DNA of 64,000 bases from Plectosphaerella cucumerina (GCA_020746995.1 JAGPXD010000002.1:2976001-3040000), one strand, 5' to 3'; positions 1 through 10,573 are shown, counted from the stretch's first letter. Notes: generated from the sequence alone by a model not told the origin. A program made the numbers and translations.

Positions 1-325
1 CAGGCTAACACATACTTCCAGCGAGGCCGACCTTACCATCGTCGTCATGGGCATGAACTCGCGCGTTGGTCCTGGCTTCACGACGGACCGACGGCGTCTG
101 AACGTGCTACTCAGGCGGTCGAGGTCCGGTCTCGTCATCGTCGGTGACCTCAGCGCTACCGAAAATCTGAAGGGCGCGAGCAAGGGTACGATTGTGGTTG
201 AAACGGACAAGGGGGAGAAGCTGTGCGTCCAGGCCAAGGCTCTTCTGAGCATTCACAGGATGTTGAGGGATAGCGGACGTGTGGCAACGATGGTTTGCCT
301 GGAGAAAAAGTGGCAGCCCAGGTAG
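1..325 (+). pseudogene. C-terminal relic of a NAM7/UPF1-like SF1 helicase (copy A, cut by window edge)
   Basis: The last about 100 codons resemble the helicase-C (AAA_12) module of superfamily 1 RNA/DNA helicases: a VVMGMNS strand, a GPGFTTDRRRLNV motif equivalent to the family's RLNVALTRA motif, then LVIVGDLS. An apparent 3' splice site (cttccag, ending near base 20) precedes the segment, so the upstream exon lies off the left edge or is lost. The R-A of the usual LTRA motif is replaced (LLRRSRSG), which would weaken an ATPase motif. The stop is at 323-325. The segment is clearly related to the second copy at about 1650-2491 but lacks that copy's glycine/arginine-rich tail. Whether upstream exons make this a live gene cannot be seen. 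Confidence 0.5.
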
Positions 326-717
326 ATGATACAGGAACCTCTCGGTTGATGCCCGCGGATAATTACAATCCCATGCAGCGTTTGATGTGGAATACATTCT
401 AAGGTTTGCCGATGGCTTCACATAAGCAACACGACCATCACCTGATCATTATCTTTCTCGGTACCTCTTACATTACAGCTACCTAACCAGTAAATAAGGT
501 CCCCTTATGTCGAAACCACGATGACTAGGCAGGGACCTTGCCTCGGTACTGGAGGATACCCAGATTTTTCCTCATCACCGCTCGCCAACACTCAACTCGT
601 CGTCACCAAGGAGATATCGGGTCGACTTCAAGCTCGATACCGACTAAAAGCACATTACAAGCCTCGTCGCTTTCAATCACGGATCTGGCATCCCCTGACT
701 TGGTGGGTTCCACGACG
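326..717. other. Non-coding stretch between helicase relic A and the minisatellite
   Basis: Only short open frames without recognisable domains occur here. Nothing further is supported. Confidence 0.5.
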
Positions 718-938
718 CAGCAGGTCAATCAGCACAACGGGTCAATCAGCACAGCGGGTCAATCAGCACAGCAGGTGAATTGATACAGCAGGTTGATTGA
801 TACAGCAGGTGAATTGATACAGCAGGTGAATTGATACAGCAGGTTGATTGATACAGCAGGTTGATTGATACAGCAGGTTGATTGATACAGCAGGTTGATT
901 GATACAGCAGGTTGATTGTTATATCAGGTTGATTAACT
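718..938. repeat. 17-bp minisatellite, about 13 tandem units
   Basis: About thirteen head-to-tail 17-bp units are read directly. The left three follow cagcaggtcaatcagca; the rest follow cagcaggttgattgata or cagcaggtgaattgata, and the last is eroded. The period stays constant while variants cluster, as expected of slippage or unequal exchange. No stable protein repeat results in any frame. Two 10-mers cagcaggtca 50 bp apart at 3541 and 3591 look like remnants of the same repeat. Confidence 0.9.
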
Positions 939-1649
939 TGAAAGATGCGAGGCACATGGGGAATCGCCACCAACGTCTTCTCCCTGCCGGTGATGAGGAA
1001 TTCCGACCTTTCACACTCCGCACCAGAACCATACACAATCTGTCTCAGTAGTGATTCTGCATCTTTTAAGAGGTGCTCTGACAGTCGCTCCGCCCAACCC
1101 TAGGCACAAACAGTACACGGACATGATTTTACACTTTTTTTCCCTGCCAACCCCAAGACGTCAAACGAAGAGCACGCCATAGCAGCAGCCTCAAGATCAC
1201 CGCCTTCCCAGTGACTTTGAGTCCGGAGTAGCCAATCAGACCATGCTCGGCCCCACCCAGCCACCCAACCCATACCTACCTAGGTAGAACCTACAGTGTC
1301 TTGGCTCCTCGCACCCTCCCTCTTCTACTTCCACAACCACCACGCCCACCCTCCATCGAACCGTACAGCATGCACCCTCATCACGCTCCCGCTTCGGTTC
1401 CGCGATTGCTAATCATCCATCCACAGATACTTCTCGATCGAGTTACTTTTGCGCGCATCCGTTTCATTCAGGTACCACATACTCCATATTTCCCGTGCGC
1501 ACGACATGATCCTAACACACCTCACACAGACCAATCATTGACAGTCGGCGTCAAATGGACGACGACGATTGCCTGGGCAAATGCCCCCGGTCCGGTGGTG
1601 CTGTTAAGCCCACCGGGCCCCCGTGGGCAAGCTCGTCCCGCTCTTGATC
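939..1649. other. No gene recognised
   Basis: Low-complexity and CA/CT-rich sequence with short open frames only (for example a proline/histidine-rich frame at 1301-1663 with no family resemblance). The end may hold decayed helicase sequence upstream of relic B. Confidence 0.45.
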
Positions 1650-2491
1650 GACTGCGTGAGTAGCCATGTCGAACACGACGCCGCCTTGGGACAGAACCGC
1701 AGCGATGAGCAGGTCCGTGTCGCCCTCGACTTCGCCAGGGCGACTTCGCCAGGGACTTCGTCAGACTGTTCCAGGTGGACGCGGCCATGATCCAGTTCCT
1801 GGCCCCCTATGCCAGCAACGTCGAGGCCCTCAACAAGGGCATGAAGTCGGCCGCCTACGCACGGGAGCTGCAGGGCTGCCCCCCCGCAGCCACCATCGAC
1901 AGCTACCAAGGCCGGTAAGTAACACCCAAGACCGTATAGACCTTGGCCGCTTGCTCACACAGTCTCAGGGAGGCATCAACTCTCATCCCAGTGATGGGCA
2001 CCAACGGCGCCGTAGGCCCAGGCTTTACGACTGATCCACAGCGCCTCAATGTCATCCTCACCAGAGCCAAGTGCGGCCTTGTCATCGTCAGCGACCTCAG
2101 CTCCACCGCCAAAGTCAAGCAAAATGGCAAGATCGAGGTGGACACCGTCCAGGGTGGCAAGGTCTACGTCCAGGCAAGCGCTCTCCTGGCCGTACACAAC
2201 GAACTGCAGGCAAGTGGACGTGTGGCAACCGTGGTCATCCGACAGCCGGAGCCCGAGGAGAAGTCCGAGGTTGGTGGTGGTGGTCCGTCCAGGGGGCAGG
2301 GTGGTGGTTCATCCCGAGGCAGAGGCAGCGGCAGGGGCAGTGGCAGTGGCAGTGGCCCGTCCAATGTCACCCATTTCCTGCGCCACAACAGGGTCAACAG
2401 GGGATCGGGCCGTGGCTCGGGCATGGGACCGATGCAGTCTTGGCGGGAGTATGTAGGAAGCAATCGACCCCGTTTGTCATCTTCGTCGTGA
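1650..2491 (+). pseudogene. Frameshifted C-terminal relic of a NAM7/UPF1-like SF1 helicase (copy B)
   Basis: An exon-like segment up to about 1914 reads, after a frame change, as the start of an AAA_12 helicase-C module: QFLAPYASNVEALNK followed by ATIDSYQGR, the family's (V/I)D(S/T)(F/Y)QG motif. A GTAAGT donor follows, then a cag acceptor near 1963. The second exon carries GPGFTTDPQRLNVILTRAK (the conserved RLNVxLTRA helicase motif) and LVIVSDLSS, then a tail rich in GGG, SRG and GSG. The frame is broken by a perfect 14-bp tandem duplication, cgacttcgccaggg, at 1727-1740 and 1741-1754; only one unit would keep the helicase frame. No walker A/B or N-terminal part is present, so this is a fragment. 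The conserved RLNVILTRA motif suggests recent decay. Confidence 0.6.
1727..1754. repeat. 14-bp tandem duplication that breaks the helicase frame
   Basis: The unit cgacttcgccaggg occurs twice head to tail, shifting the reading frame by two bases inside helicase relic B. Confidence 0.85.
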
Positions 2492-3913
2492 TACCGCCCT
2501 ACGTGGTTGGGTCTATTGGCTAACTTGACAGAGATCAACCTCCGCTGCCTCGAAAAGGCCAACATCATCCGAATCACGGCCACTGCAATTGCGAACTACA
2601 ACACTCATCAAGCTCAAGAACCACACAGAGCTGCCGGCCAACTTGGTAGCCAGGATGAACGGTCCTGACGCGACATTTTTGCGTAACATGCAAGAGGTCG
2701 TCAACTAAGGTCTGTAACCCCAGTTCTCGCCTGGTCACGGAGGCCGTCCACTGACATCCCGCAGTAGATCTACAGGACCATGCACACTGAGGTGCAACCG
2801 CCTCCGAGGGGGGTCACTGCACTTGAATACGTCTGCAAGGAACTCTGTGGCGATGCTCCGCAATACAAGGATATCTGCAAAAGAAGATACGAGAAGTGCC
2901 AGAGTCGTCATTCCCACCCGCGTACAGCTACGAGGTCGACAATGCCTATGTCGCCGTGACATTCCACCTCCACTGCCAGGACATTCTCCGTCTGGCTGGA
3001 CAGAGGTGGCACAGATCGCCAAGCTCCAAAACCATGTCGGAGGACAAGGCCTCCCGCAGCAGTCGCAGCCGCCAATCCTATCTCATGGCGTCCCGAGGGC
3101 GACTTTAGGGACGGAGATCATCGCGGCGCTCTGCCAGAAGCCTTGACGAGAGATTCTCCATCGTACCGCGGCAAAACATCAACAAAGAATCTCAACCCGG
3201 CGAAAGCCGCATTTGCTTCAAGGCTCCTGACAGCTCTCAACTTCTCTCGTGAAACCATCGCAGCCAACCTCATCCAGCGCAAGCCATGGAGGCATGGAGA
3301 CTAGTAAGATGACTACATGTGCGGATTGTCTGAATGCAGCGGTTCTCGCCGACTACCTTGGATTGAAGTCCGTGGCAATCCTGGCACTTATGCTACAGGC
3401 AGACGTCCGCCGAATTCCCACGACGGATCGCGAGGCTCTCATGATTTGAGCATCCTGAGGCGGTCCTTTCCAAGAACCTTCCAAATCGAATCGGCGATTG
3501 TCGGTGATCGTCAGGCGCTTCACGGCGCGCTCGTACAAGGCAGCAGGTCAACGGACACGCAGCTCGTTCGGCACGGCAATTCAATTGACGCAGCAGGTCA
3601 GGCCCCCTCGGGCATTTGTCTCAGCGGTAAGGCTCGGGCAAGAATCGATCCGATCAGACACCACATCGCGGGGGTTCTGAGCGTGCGTGGGCATATGAAA
3701 TTTTCGTCAGGCAACCTACCTGAGGTAAGCCGAAAGAGAGGCCGGCACAGGTAGATAAGCCAGGTAGATGAATCCCAAACTACAGGTAGATAACTGGACT
3801 GTCTTTCCCAAGTAAGTGATGACGAGACAAGCCACATCCGAATCCTGCATCCTGCAAGCGGCAAGCAAACATGGCCTCTCCTACATGGTTCAGGACCTCA
3901 TCCACGGACTTGG
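2492..3913. other. Decayed region with weak helicase-like fragments
   Basis: Forward-frame scraps look protein-like but are interrupted. At 2529-2600 LEKANIIRITATAIANY resembles the QADVIGxTTTG helicase segment. At 2765-2910 a frame with ALEYVCKELCGDAPQYKD ends in a frame change near 2900. These may be remains of the same helicase family or of another gene; no intact frame is present. 3541-3602 holds two minisatellite-like 10-mers. Confidence 0.35.
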
Positions 3914-5655
3914 TCACTCCTCAACTTTTTGGAACTTGATGTAGCATTTGTTCTCCTACGTCTTGTCAGATTTATGAAGAGCTCGGAGCAACGTCGAAGA
4001 CATACTTGGATGATAGGGAACCTCTCATCGTAGAAGACCTCAACTCGTGCGGTGATCGCAGGAGTTGTATCTTCGAACCCTGGGGCGATTGTTGTGCTGT
4101 ATTTGCTGTAGATACTCGCAACTAGTGTAGTCATTTCCGCCATTGCAAGACTGAAAATTCTCATTAGCACATGATGCTTGAATCAGCAGACTGGAAATCC
4201 CACTGTTTGCCGATACACATTCGACCGCCGCTTGAGAAACCCCAGAACCAACGTTCGAGGTCCTGTGCACCAGGACGAAGCCATCGCTCGGGGTCGAAGT
4301 GCATTGGGTCCTCGAACACGTCTGGATTCCGGTGAAGGATGTAGGGAGACATGCCAACAACCGTGTCGGCTGGAATGGTGTAGTTGTCAACGATGGACTC
4401 CGCTCCCATCGAGCGAAACTCGGTGCTGGGGAGAGGGGCGTAAAGTCGAAGAGTTTCCTTGATTACCGCCGCCAGATACTCGCTCTTGTCGGCTGCATTG
4501 GCAGTTGGATAACCATGCCGGTTGAGACTCTCTCCGGACACGCTGAGAATGTCCTCGCGGAGCTTGTTCTGGAATCGTTGATTTGCCGGAAGGGAGAGCG
4601 CCCAGATCAGAAACATTAAAGTGTCGCTCGTCGTATCAATCCCGGCGAGGAAATGGTCGGCGCACTCCGAGGCCATCTGTAAATCCGAAAGTCCGCCTTC
4701 TTTCTGGGACTCGTGATGCTTCCAGAGGAGGCCGAGGATGGAGTAATCTGGAACATCGGGCGTTAGCTGATTGTGCGCATGCAATCATTGCGTGTCTCGT
4801 TGTCATGAGCTCACCGTTTGCATCATCAGATCCGTGTTTTTCGTCGTCTTTGTCGGAACGAAAGTCCTTGAAGGCTTTCAAGGCAAAGTTGCGGATTCCG
4901 GTGTATGTGGATGGCTTCTGCATCGGTAGGATAGGCTTCACCAGATGCTCCAAAATACCCGCTTGTGCGTATAGCCACTTGGTAGGAGCAGGCAGGTGCA
5001 CAAGACACCAGAAGAGCCTCCGCCGAGATGCGTCCATGATGTCGTCAATGAGGGAGCGGTGGGTTGCATTTCCCTGTGTCGCAGACGTCGCCCCGTGTCG
5101 CCCGTAGATGAAACTGGTGATGCTGTCAAGGGAAAAGTAGTGAAGAGTGGCGAATATGTCGTTGTTGCCTCCGGGTTGCGTTTTGAGAAGCTTCATGTAG
5201 TTGTTCACCTTTTCTTCGACCATGGTGGTAGCTCGCTCTTGGTAGATTGCCGATTTGGAATAGGCATGCGACAGCAGTTTCTTTCTGTCCCCATGGGACT
5301 TCGCAGAATGTAGGGTGAAGAGGTTTTGCTCGCCGTACACGTCGAACATGCGATAGAACGTCGTTCTGCCGTACTGGCTCCCAGGGCCGTAGATCGTCCG
5401 CAAAGCCGACAAGCTGTTGAAGGAGACCTCGTTCGGCCCAATGCGGACGACTGGGCCATACTCCTCATGGAGGGCAAGGATCTTGCGTGTTCGAGTTCCT
5501 CGCCAGTCCTCGAGGGCGAGACGCCATTTGGTCAGCGCGAATGACTTGGGGCCAGGGATGCGGCTGAGGGGGTTCAAGAGAAGAGGTTCCAAGATGAATA
5601 TGTAGAGTAGGAGGGCAGCCAAAGGCAACGCTAGGGTGACAGAGGTTGAAGCCAT
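3914..5655 (-). CDS. Cytochrome P450 monooxygenase
   Basis: Membrane-bound haem monooxygenase of 523 residues in four exons: 5655-4815, 4747-4204, 4150-4006 and 3955-3914, all with GT-AG introns of 50-67 bp. The N-terminus is a hydrophobic ER anchor followed by the proline hinge IPGPKS. The I-helix oxygen-binding motif AGIDTT lies near 315-320, the K-helix KETLR at about 377-381, PERW near 433-436, and the haem loop FSSGGRMCIG at about 451-460 with Cys458 as ligand. Length and C-terminus (ENKCYIKFQK) are normal for microsomal fungal P450s of the group that includes benzoate- and toxin-pathway enzymes. The substrate cannot be named. No core biosynthetic gene is nearby; it sits next to the sugar permease, so a catabolic or detoxifying role is as likely as secondary metabolism. 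Confidence 0.93.
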
Positions 5656-6359
5656 GACGGAAGGTTGACAGACAACCTGTTTAACGATCCAGTCGCCCTT
5701 GAGCTTGGGTGACGCTTCGGGGGCACCTTTGTACTGGAATCTCCAAGCTCCTCACTGGCGGGAGATGCAGCTGACAAAGGGGTAGGGCGTGAAAATGTGG
5801 AGTCAGAGCGCGGGGAAAGATAACAGCGAGGCGAATGAATGGCTGTCCCGGCGCCGCCATATAAGTCCGGCAGCTAGGAAAATCAACCAAGGGCGCGGTC
5901 AAGGTTCGGTCACATCGTCAGATGCGAGGACTCCATATCGCGACAGCTTCTCAGCTGCTTGACTGAACACTAGGGCCGGATGGTTTCCCATTGAGTCTAT
6001 CTGGACCCATCCCACAGTCATGGTCCATCGATCACCACTGCCTGCCCATCACAAGTCGCAGCTTATCTACACCACCAGTCAGTCACATCCGAGGCACGTG
6101 TTGAGTACAAGTCAAATCCATTTAGTCAGAGCATCGCCTTCTTGGCCTCCTAGCTAACTAATGTCGCCACTGCAACAGCTCGGTGTTAAGGCTGACGCCC
6201 ATGGCGGGTGTCTACCTCATGTGATAGCTGGCAAGGGCTGAATGACCGAGCTGGCAACCAACCCCTCCCATCGAACCGACCATTGATTGTATGGACCCAA
6301 CCTGGTGCCCCAGCACCCTAGCCCCAGGACTTTGGGGTGCTGAAGGGTTGCTGGGAGGC
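5656..6359. other. Intergenic: P450 promoter side and permease 3' flank
   Basis: No coding feature seen. It contains the upstream region of the P450 and the 3' flank of the sugar permease, both minus strand. Confidence 0.6.
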
Positions 6360-8719
6360 TCAGTTCTTCTCAATGACCTTAGGCTCTGCATGGCCAGTCA
6401 TCTGGGCGATGTCACCCTCGTCGAAAGGATCGACGTGGGTGGAGGCGAACTTCCTTGCCGAGATGCGCTTGGCGAAGAGGACATCGAGCTCGTGGAACGA
6501 CCTGTTCCAGGTCTCCGGGAGGCGGAAGTAGCTCCAAACGAAGACGCAGAAGCAGGTGCTCATCCAGATGAACGAGGTGCGACCCTTGAGGTTGAGGGCC
6601 TGGGGGTTCATGAAGTATTGCTGACTGATTCCAGCAATGGTGCCCACAATGTTGGAGGAGTCGCGCGCAAGGCAGCTTTGATGACGCGGGTTAGTTCATG
6701 TCTGGGAGATCTCGGAGGGCCTGGAACATACATGGTCTTCTGGCGCAGACGTGTGGAGCCAATCTCAGCCGGAAGGGCCCAGCCAAGCTGTCCGGCGGAA
6801 AGTTGGAAGATGAAGGTCCAAGCCAGCGTGAGTACAGCTGTTGAGGGGTTAGCGGGTTTCCCTGGCTCGCTGTGAGGTCATCAACGTACCTTGAGCCATG
6901 GCAACAGAGGGGCGCACCGTCCATGCGGACAAGACTCCGATCAGCAGGAGCACCAAGAACATTCCGAACATGCCGGCAACATAGATGGTGCGGCGGCCGA
7001 AGCGAGGCATCAGGATGAACCAGTTGCACAGGCAACCGACGAAGGCCAGACCGGTACCACCAAGGGCAAGGGAGTATGTAGTGCTGGTGCCCAGGCCCAT
7101 CTGGCTGAAGAAGTAGGAGCTGTTGTACTACAGATCTCCAGGTCAGTACGTGTGTGTGGTAGTCTGGGCGTGCCTGGAGGGGGAGACAACATACAGCAAA
7201 AGAGATACCGCAAAGAATCTGACCAGCGAAGCACACGCAGGCGATCTCCGTGCGACGCAGCTCGGTCCCCTTGAAGCAGTCCCAGTAGCTGGTACCGGTC
7301 TGAAGTTGCATCTCGAGGTTGTTCGTGTAGATGATGGTGGAGAGGGTCTTGCGAGGGTCGACCTTGGCATTGGGCGACTGCAGACGACGAAGAGAAGCTT
7401 CAGCCTCATCGATGCGTCCCATACGAACGAGGTACCAGGGAGACTCGGGAGAAATGTAGATCAGGGGAATGAGGAAGACAGGCCAGACCCTATGCAACTA
7501 TCAGCGATGTTCTCATCAACACCAACCAGGACGACGTACCATTGGAGCGCAAAGGGAATTTTGTACCCCCACTGGTCGGTTCTTTCACTCAGGCCCTTGA
7601 GAATTCCGGCGGAGATGAGTTGTCCAAGGATGAAAGACATGTTCTGCATGGAGTCAGAATCGCCCTCATGACCGCGTCGGAGAAAAGCCTACCGTGAAGG
7701 ACGTCATGTACGTTCGAAGAGCCATCGGCAGGACCTCTGAGCTGTAGGCAGGTGCGGTGGTGGCAAGAATACCCCAGGGAATACCGCAGAGAATCTCGCC
7801 GACGACGAGAACGGCCAGGTTCGGGGCGAAGAAAACGGGGAAGATGAAGAGAGTCAGGGCGATGAGAGCTCCCATCTGCACCCTGCGCGAGCCGTACTTG
7901 GAGACGAGGTAACCGCTGAGGAGGCAGCCGAAGATGGAACCAACACCGGCGCCCTGGGAGAGACCAGCTTGCCACGCCGGCGTCAGCTGGTAGCCGGTCG
8001 GCCTAGAACACGGGGAGTCAGTAATTTCCTTTTGCGGACGTCTCAGGAGTCGCCAGAAGTCTGTCTTGGGAGTCGTTGCAGTAGCAGCACGTGGTAGCGA
8101 CGTGGTAAGGCAAACGACTCCTGACACAGCCTAATACGGTAGAAGAGAACTCGGGGGTAACAGTACACTTCGGGGCTGACTCCGACAAACTCGCCATATC
8201 GAATGAGGAATGAGGCTGGAAGATGTCAGCTTTTTTTCGTGGTGAAGGAGAATTGAAGAACTCACGATAGGCGAAGAAGTTGGACCTAAGAGCGGGGAGA
8301 AGGTTAGCGGATTGATCTGAGGGTGGGGGACAACTCGGAGAAATTTGATGGGGCTGCTGAGGCCCCACTTTCCCCGCGACGCTTGTCGGGTCTAGTCCGA
8401 TGAGTGCTTCAACCCATTTGGACCTGCCCGTGACATGAGATGGTACCAGAAAAGCAAGAAAATGCCAAAGAGATGGATGTACGTGCAGCAAGTTGGTATC
8501 ATATCCCTCCATGATCACGCATGTAGCGGATACAAGCGCCCACCCGAGAGCCTTGGGGTAGGCTCGAAGGGCGGCGGGGACGTCGAGCTCATGCTCATCG
8601 GCGGTACCCTCGAGGGCAGCCTGGTTGAGGACTCGGTCTGTGAGAGTGGTCTTCTCCGCGGCCTCGGCGATGGCCACGGCCTCGACCTGCTCGGCGGCTT
8701 CGAGGTTTCCCTTTTCCAT
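6360..8719 (-). CDS. MFS sugar transporter, maltose/alpha-glucoside permease type
   Basis: Twelve-helix major facilitator of the fungal maltose/alpha-glucoside permease group, plasma membrane. Signatures are GYDTNLL and NFFAYPSF near helix 1, GYQLTPAWQAGLSQGA, GYLVSKYGSRR, and PESPWYLVRMGR before the central loop, RFGRRT later, and PETWNRSFHELD at the end. Exons downstream of the first junction are 8285-8266, 8215-8167, 8002-7693, 7643-7540, 7489-7195, 7127-6890, 6837-6732 and 6675-6360, all phase-consistent. The third junction (8003-8166) is the introner-like element. The first junction is unclear: a donor at 8482 leaves the frame two bases off, while a donor at 8423 keeps frame but inserts about 20 extra residues (about 577 aa). 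The start at 8719 is preferred over upstream in-frame ATGs because a TATAAA at 8854-8859 lies 135 nt upstream. Substrate is inferred only from family. Confidence 0.88.
8003..8166 (-). mobile_element. Introner-like element, copy 1 (164 bp, intron of the MFS permease)
   Basis: Read on the minus strand it starts GTACTGTTACCCCCGAG and ends GACTCCCCGTGTTCTAG, exactly filling a phase-2 intron between SPE(V) and PTGYQLT. It aligns by eye with 49975-50157 along its whole length (about 88% identity over about 161 positions, one 22-nt and one 3-nt gap). A branch-point-like ACTGAC precedes the acceptor. Relative to copy 2 it lacks the inner 5' hairpin arm, but TCAGGAGTCG and CGACTCCTGA still pair as a 10-bp stem. 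Confidence 0.82.
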
Positions 8720-8853
8720 TGCGGCGTAAGCAGTAGGGTCGGCGGGATGTGAGCTGGTATGATTGTCTTGAACTGGAGCGATGCGCGAGAGTGATGTTGC
8801 TGCTGCTGCTGGAGAGAGAGAAGAATGGTGTTTTGGACGGGGACCCATGCCGA

Positions 8854-8859
8854 CTTTAT
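8854..8859 (-). promoter_or_regulatory. TATA box of the sugar permease gene
   Basis: TATAAA on the minus strand, about 135 nt before the ATG at 8719. It would place transcription start downstream of the longer open frame's ATGs, supporting the short N-terminus. Confidence 0.45.
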
Positions 8860-9751
8860 AGAAGTTGAAGGTCTCGTTCATTTCCCGCCAAGTATCACGA
8901 CGGGAGCGATCCCCCAGGTCCTCGTGTCGCACGAAAACCTGGGGTGGCGCCTTGACCAGCCCAGGCGTTCGCGCGCGACTCAGGCTGGCGTCGAGTTTCC
9001 CTCTGCCCTCGCTCCAATCGAGGGGGCCCGACGCCATCGGGATCCCCGCTTCATCCCCGTGGGACGAGCGTTGTGGTGCTCACGGGGTCATTCTCACTTG
9101 CTGGGTTGCCTGGGGTTTGCCGGACCGACAACTTTCTGGGGTTCCAATAATGCAATGTAGGTTGGCGGAGAAGCATGCGGGAATTTCGGGAAAGCGTGCG
9201 GGAAATCAGCCGCAAGAGCCTCAACAGGCGGCGGCGGGAAAGTCGGCGGCAAGGTTGGCGGGAAACGCCTGGGCTGAAACCCGGCGCACACCACAAGGCG
9301 CAAATGGGCTAAGGGAGGTGGTGTGCCGGGGGTTGAGTTTTCCTACGACACCACCTGTTTACTGCATTGATTCCCGCCGCGATGATTTGTCCAGTTACTC
9401 CGAACTGGTGATGGCAAGACTTCCAGCCTTTCGGCTCATCTCGCACGATGTCACCTCCACAGAAGCTCCAACCTTGACGATGTCGGCGGAAGGTGGACGG
9501 ACCTACATCTGCAGGTTTTGTCCAGCACCTGATGTTGGATGAGACCAGAGCTCACCTCGAACGAGGATCGGTTGGGTCGAAGCCGGTTGTCGCCGACCAA
9601 CCCCGTTGATGTCAGTCGCTTCTTAGCTTTGACATCACGAGAGAAGGGCTGAACTCTTCATAACCGAGGTTCCTCCCAACCCCGCGCTGTAGGACATCCC
9701 TGCGGAGAAAACAGCGCTAAACTTGATGTTGGTGCTTGAAGCTGCAATAAA
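8860..9751. other. Intergenic, no gene recognised
   Basis: It carries the permease promoter and the 3' flank of the dehydrogenase. 9170-9290 is rich in ggcgggaa/gcgggaa short repeats. Open frames here lack recognisable domains. Confidence 0.5.
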
Positions 9752-10573
9752 TCACACCCGCCCAGTCGAGCTCGTCAATCCTCCGTCAATAACCAACTTC
9801 TGCCCCGTTATATACCTCGCCTGATCTGACGCCAGGAACACCGCGGCGTGTGCCACATCCCAACCGTTTCCCATGAACCCCATCGGAACCTGCTTATCCC
9901 TCATTGCCTTGAAGCTCTCATATGTTCCGTCCTCGACGGGAAAACGCTTCGACAGCTCGCGTGTGTAGGGCGTCTCCATCAGCCCCGGCACAACCGTGTT
10001 GAGCCGCACGCCGCGGCGCGCGTACTCAACGGCTGTGGCCATGACAAACTGCATGATGGCTGCCTTTGCCGTGTTGTAGGCCACCTGCGGCTTGCCAATA
10101 TGGCGCATTCCAGCCACGCTCGAAACGCAAACGATGGACCCGCCGCCTTCTTGCGCCTCCATTACCGGCAGCACGTGGTGGCAGGCCAGGAAGATCGTCT
10201 TGAGGTTGATGTCCATCTGTGCGTCCCAGGTTGTCTCGCTCATGGTGGCGGGACACCCAGGTTGCGAGCCGCCTACGTTGGCCAGGAGGATGTCGATACG
10301 GCCATGACGAGCCAAGCAGGCATCGACCAGGGCCTTGACAGATTCGGAACAAGTGGCGTCGGTGGCGATGATGTCGCATGTACCACCCTCGGATTCGATG
10401 GTTGTCTTGGTCTTTTTTGTTGATTCAATGCTGCGATTGCCGCCGAAGATGGCGGCACCTTCTCTGGCGAAGGAGATTGCGCACGCAGCTCCAATTCCCC
10501 AGCCATCTTCGCCCGTCTGGCCGAGTCCAATGACGAGGGCAACCTTGCCATGCAGTTTGAGGTGAGATGACAT
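9752..10573 (-). CDS. Short-chain dehydrogenase/reductase (FabG/KduD-like)
   Basis: Soluble classical SDR of 273 residues in one exon, NAD(P)H-dependent oxidoreductase. The cofactor-binding segment GLGQTGEDGWGIG is at about 16-28, NVGG at 99-102 (replacing the usual NAG), catalytic Asn about 123, Ser about 151-152 (VSSVAG), and Tyr166 and Lys170 in YNTAK. The C-terminal ITGQKLVIDGG is typical of 3-oxoacyl-ACP-reductase-like SDRs. The frame is open to an ATG at 10627, but MSSHLKLHGK at 10573 matches family N-termini, so that start is chosen. It is divergent from GH88 across 834 bp. In that context reduction of 4-deoxy-5-ketouronate (DEH) or another uronate ketone is plausible. That is inference; SDR substrate cannot be read from sequence. 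Confidence 0.88.
   Translation of the reverse strand: MSSHLKLHGKVALVIGLGQTGEDGWGIGAACAISFAREGAAIFGGNRSIESTKKTKTTIESEGGTCDIIATDATCSESVKALVDACLARHGRIDILLANVGGSQPGCPATMSETTWDAQMDINLKTIFLACHHVLPVMEAQEGGGSIVCVSSVAGMRHIGKPQVAYNTAKAAIMQFVMATAVEYARRGVRLNTVVPGLMETPYTRELSKRFPVEDGTYESFKAMRDKQVPMGFMGNGWDVAHAAVFLASDQARYITGQKLVIDGGLTSSTGRV

Noticed and set aside
718..938. CRISPR array
   Set aside because: The units are directly adjacent with no unique spacers, and the genome is eukaryotic; it is a minisatellite.
1..3913. Repeat-induced point mutation of the left-hand relics
   Set aside because: No excess of TpA or AT-rich blocks is visible; the damage is by duplication and frameshift.
8003..8166. Classifying the two repeats as ordinary MITE insertions
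   Set aside because: No target-site duplication or terminal inverted repeat at the element ends is seen, and the boundaries coincide with splice sites in both genes; a MITE origin is still possible and left to a genome search.
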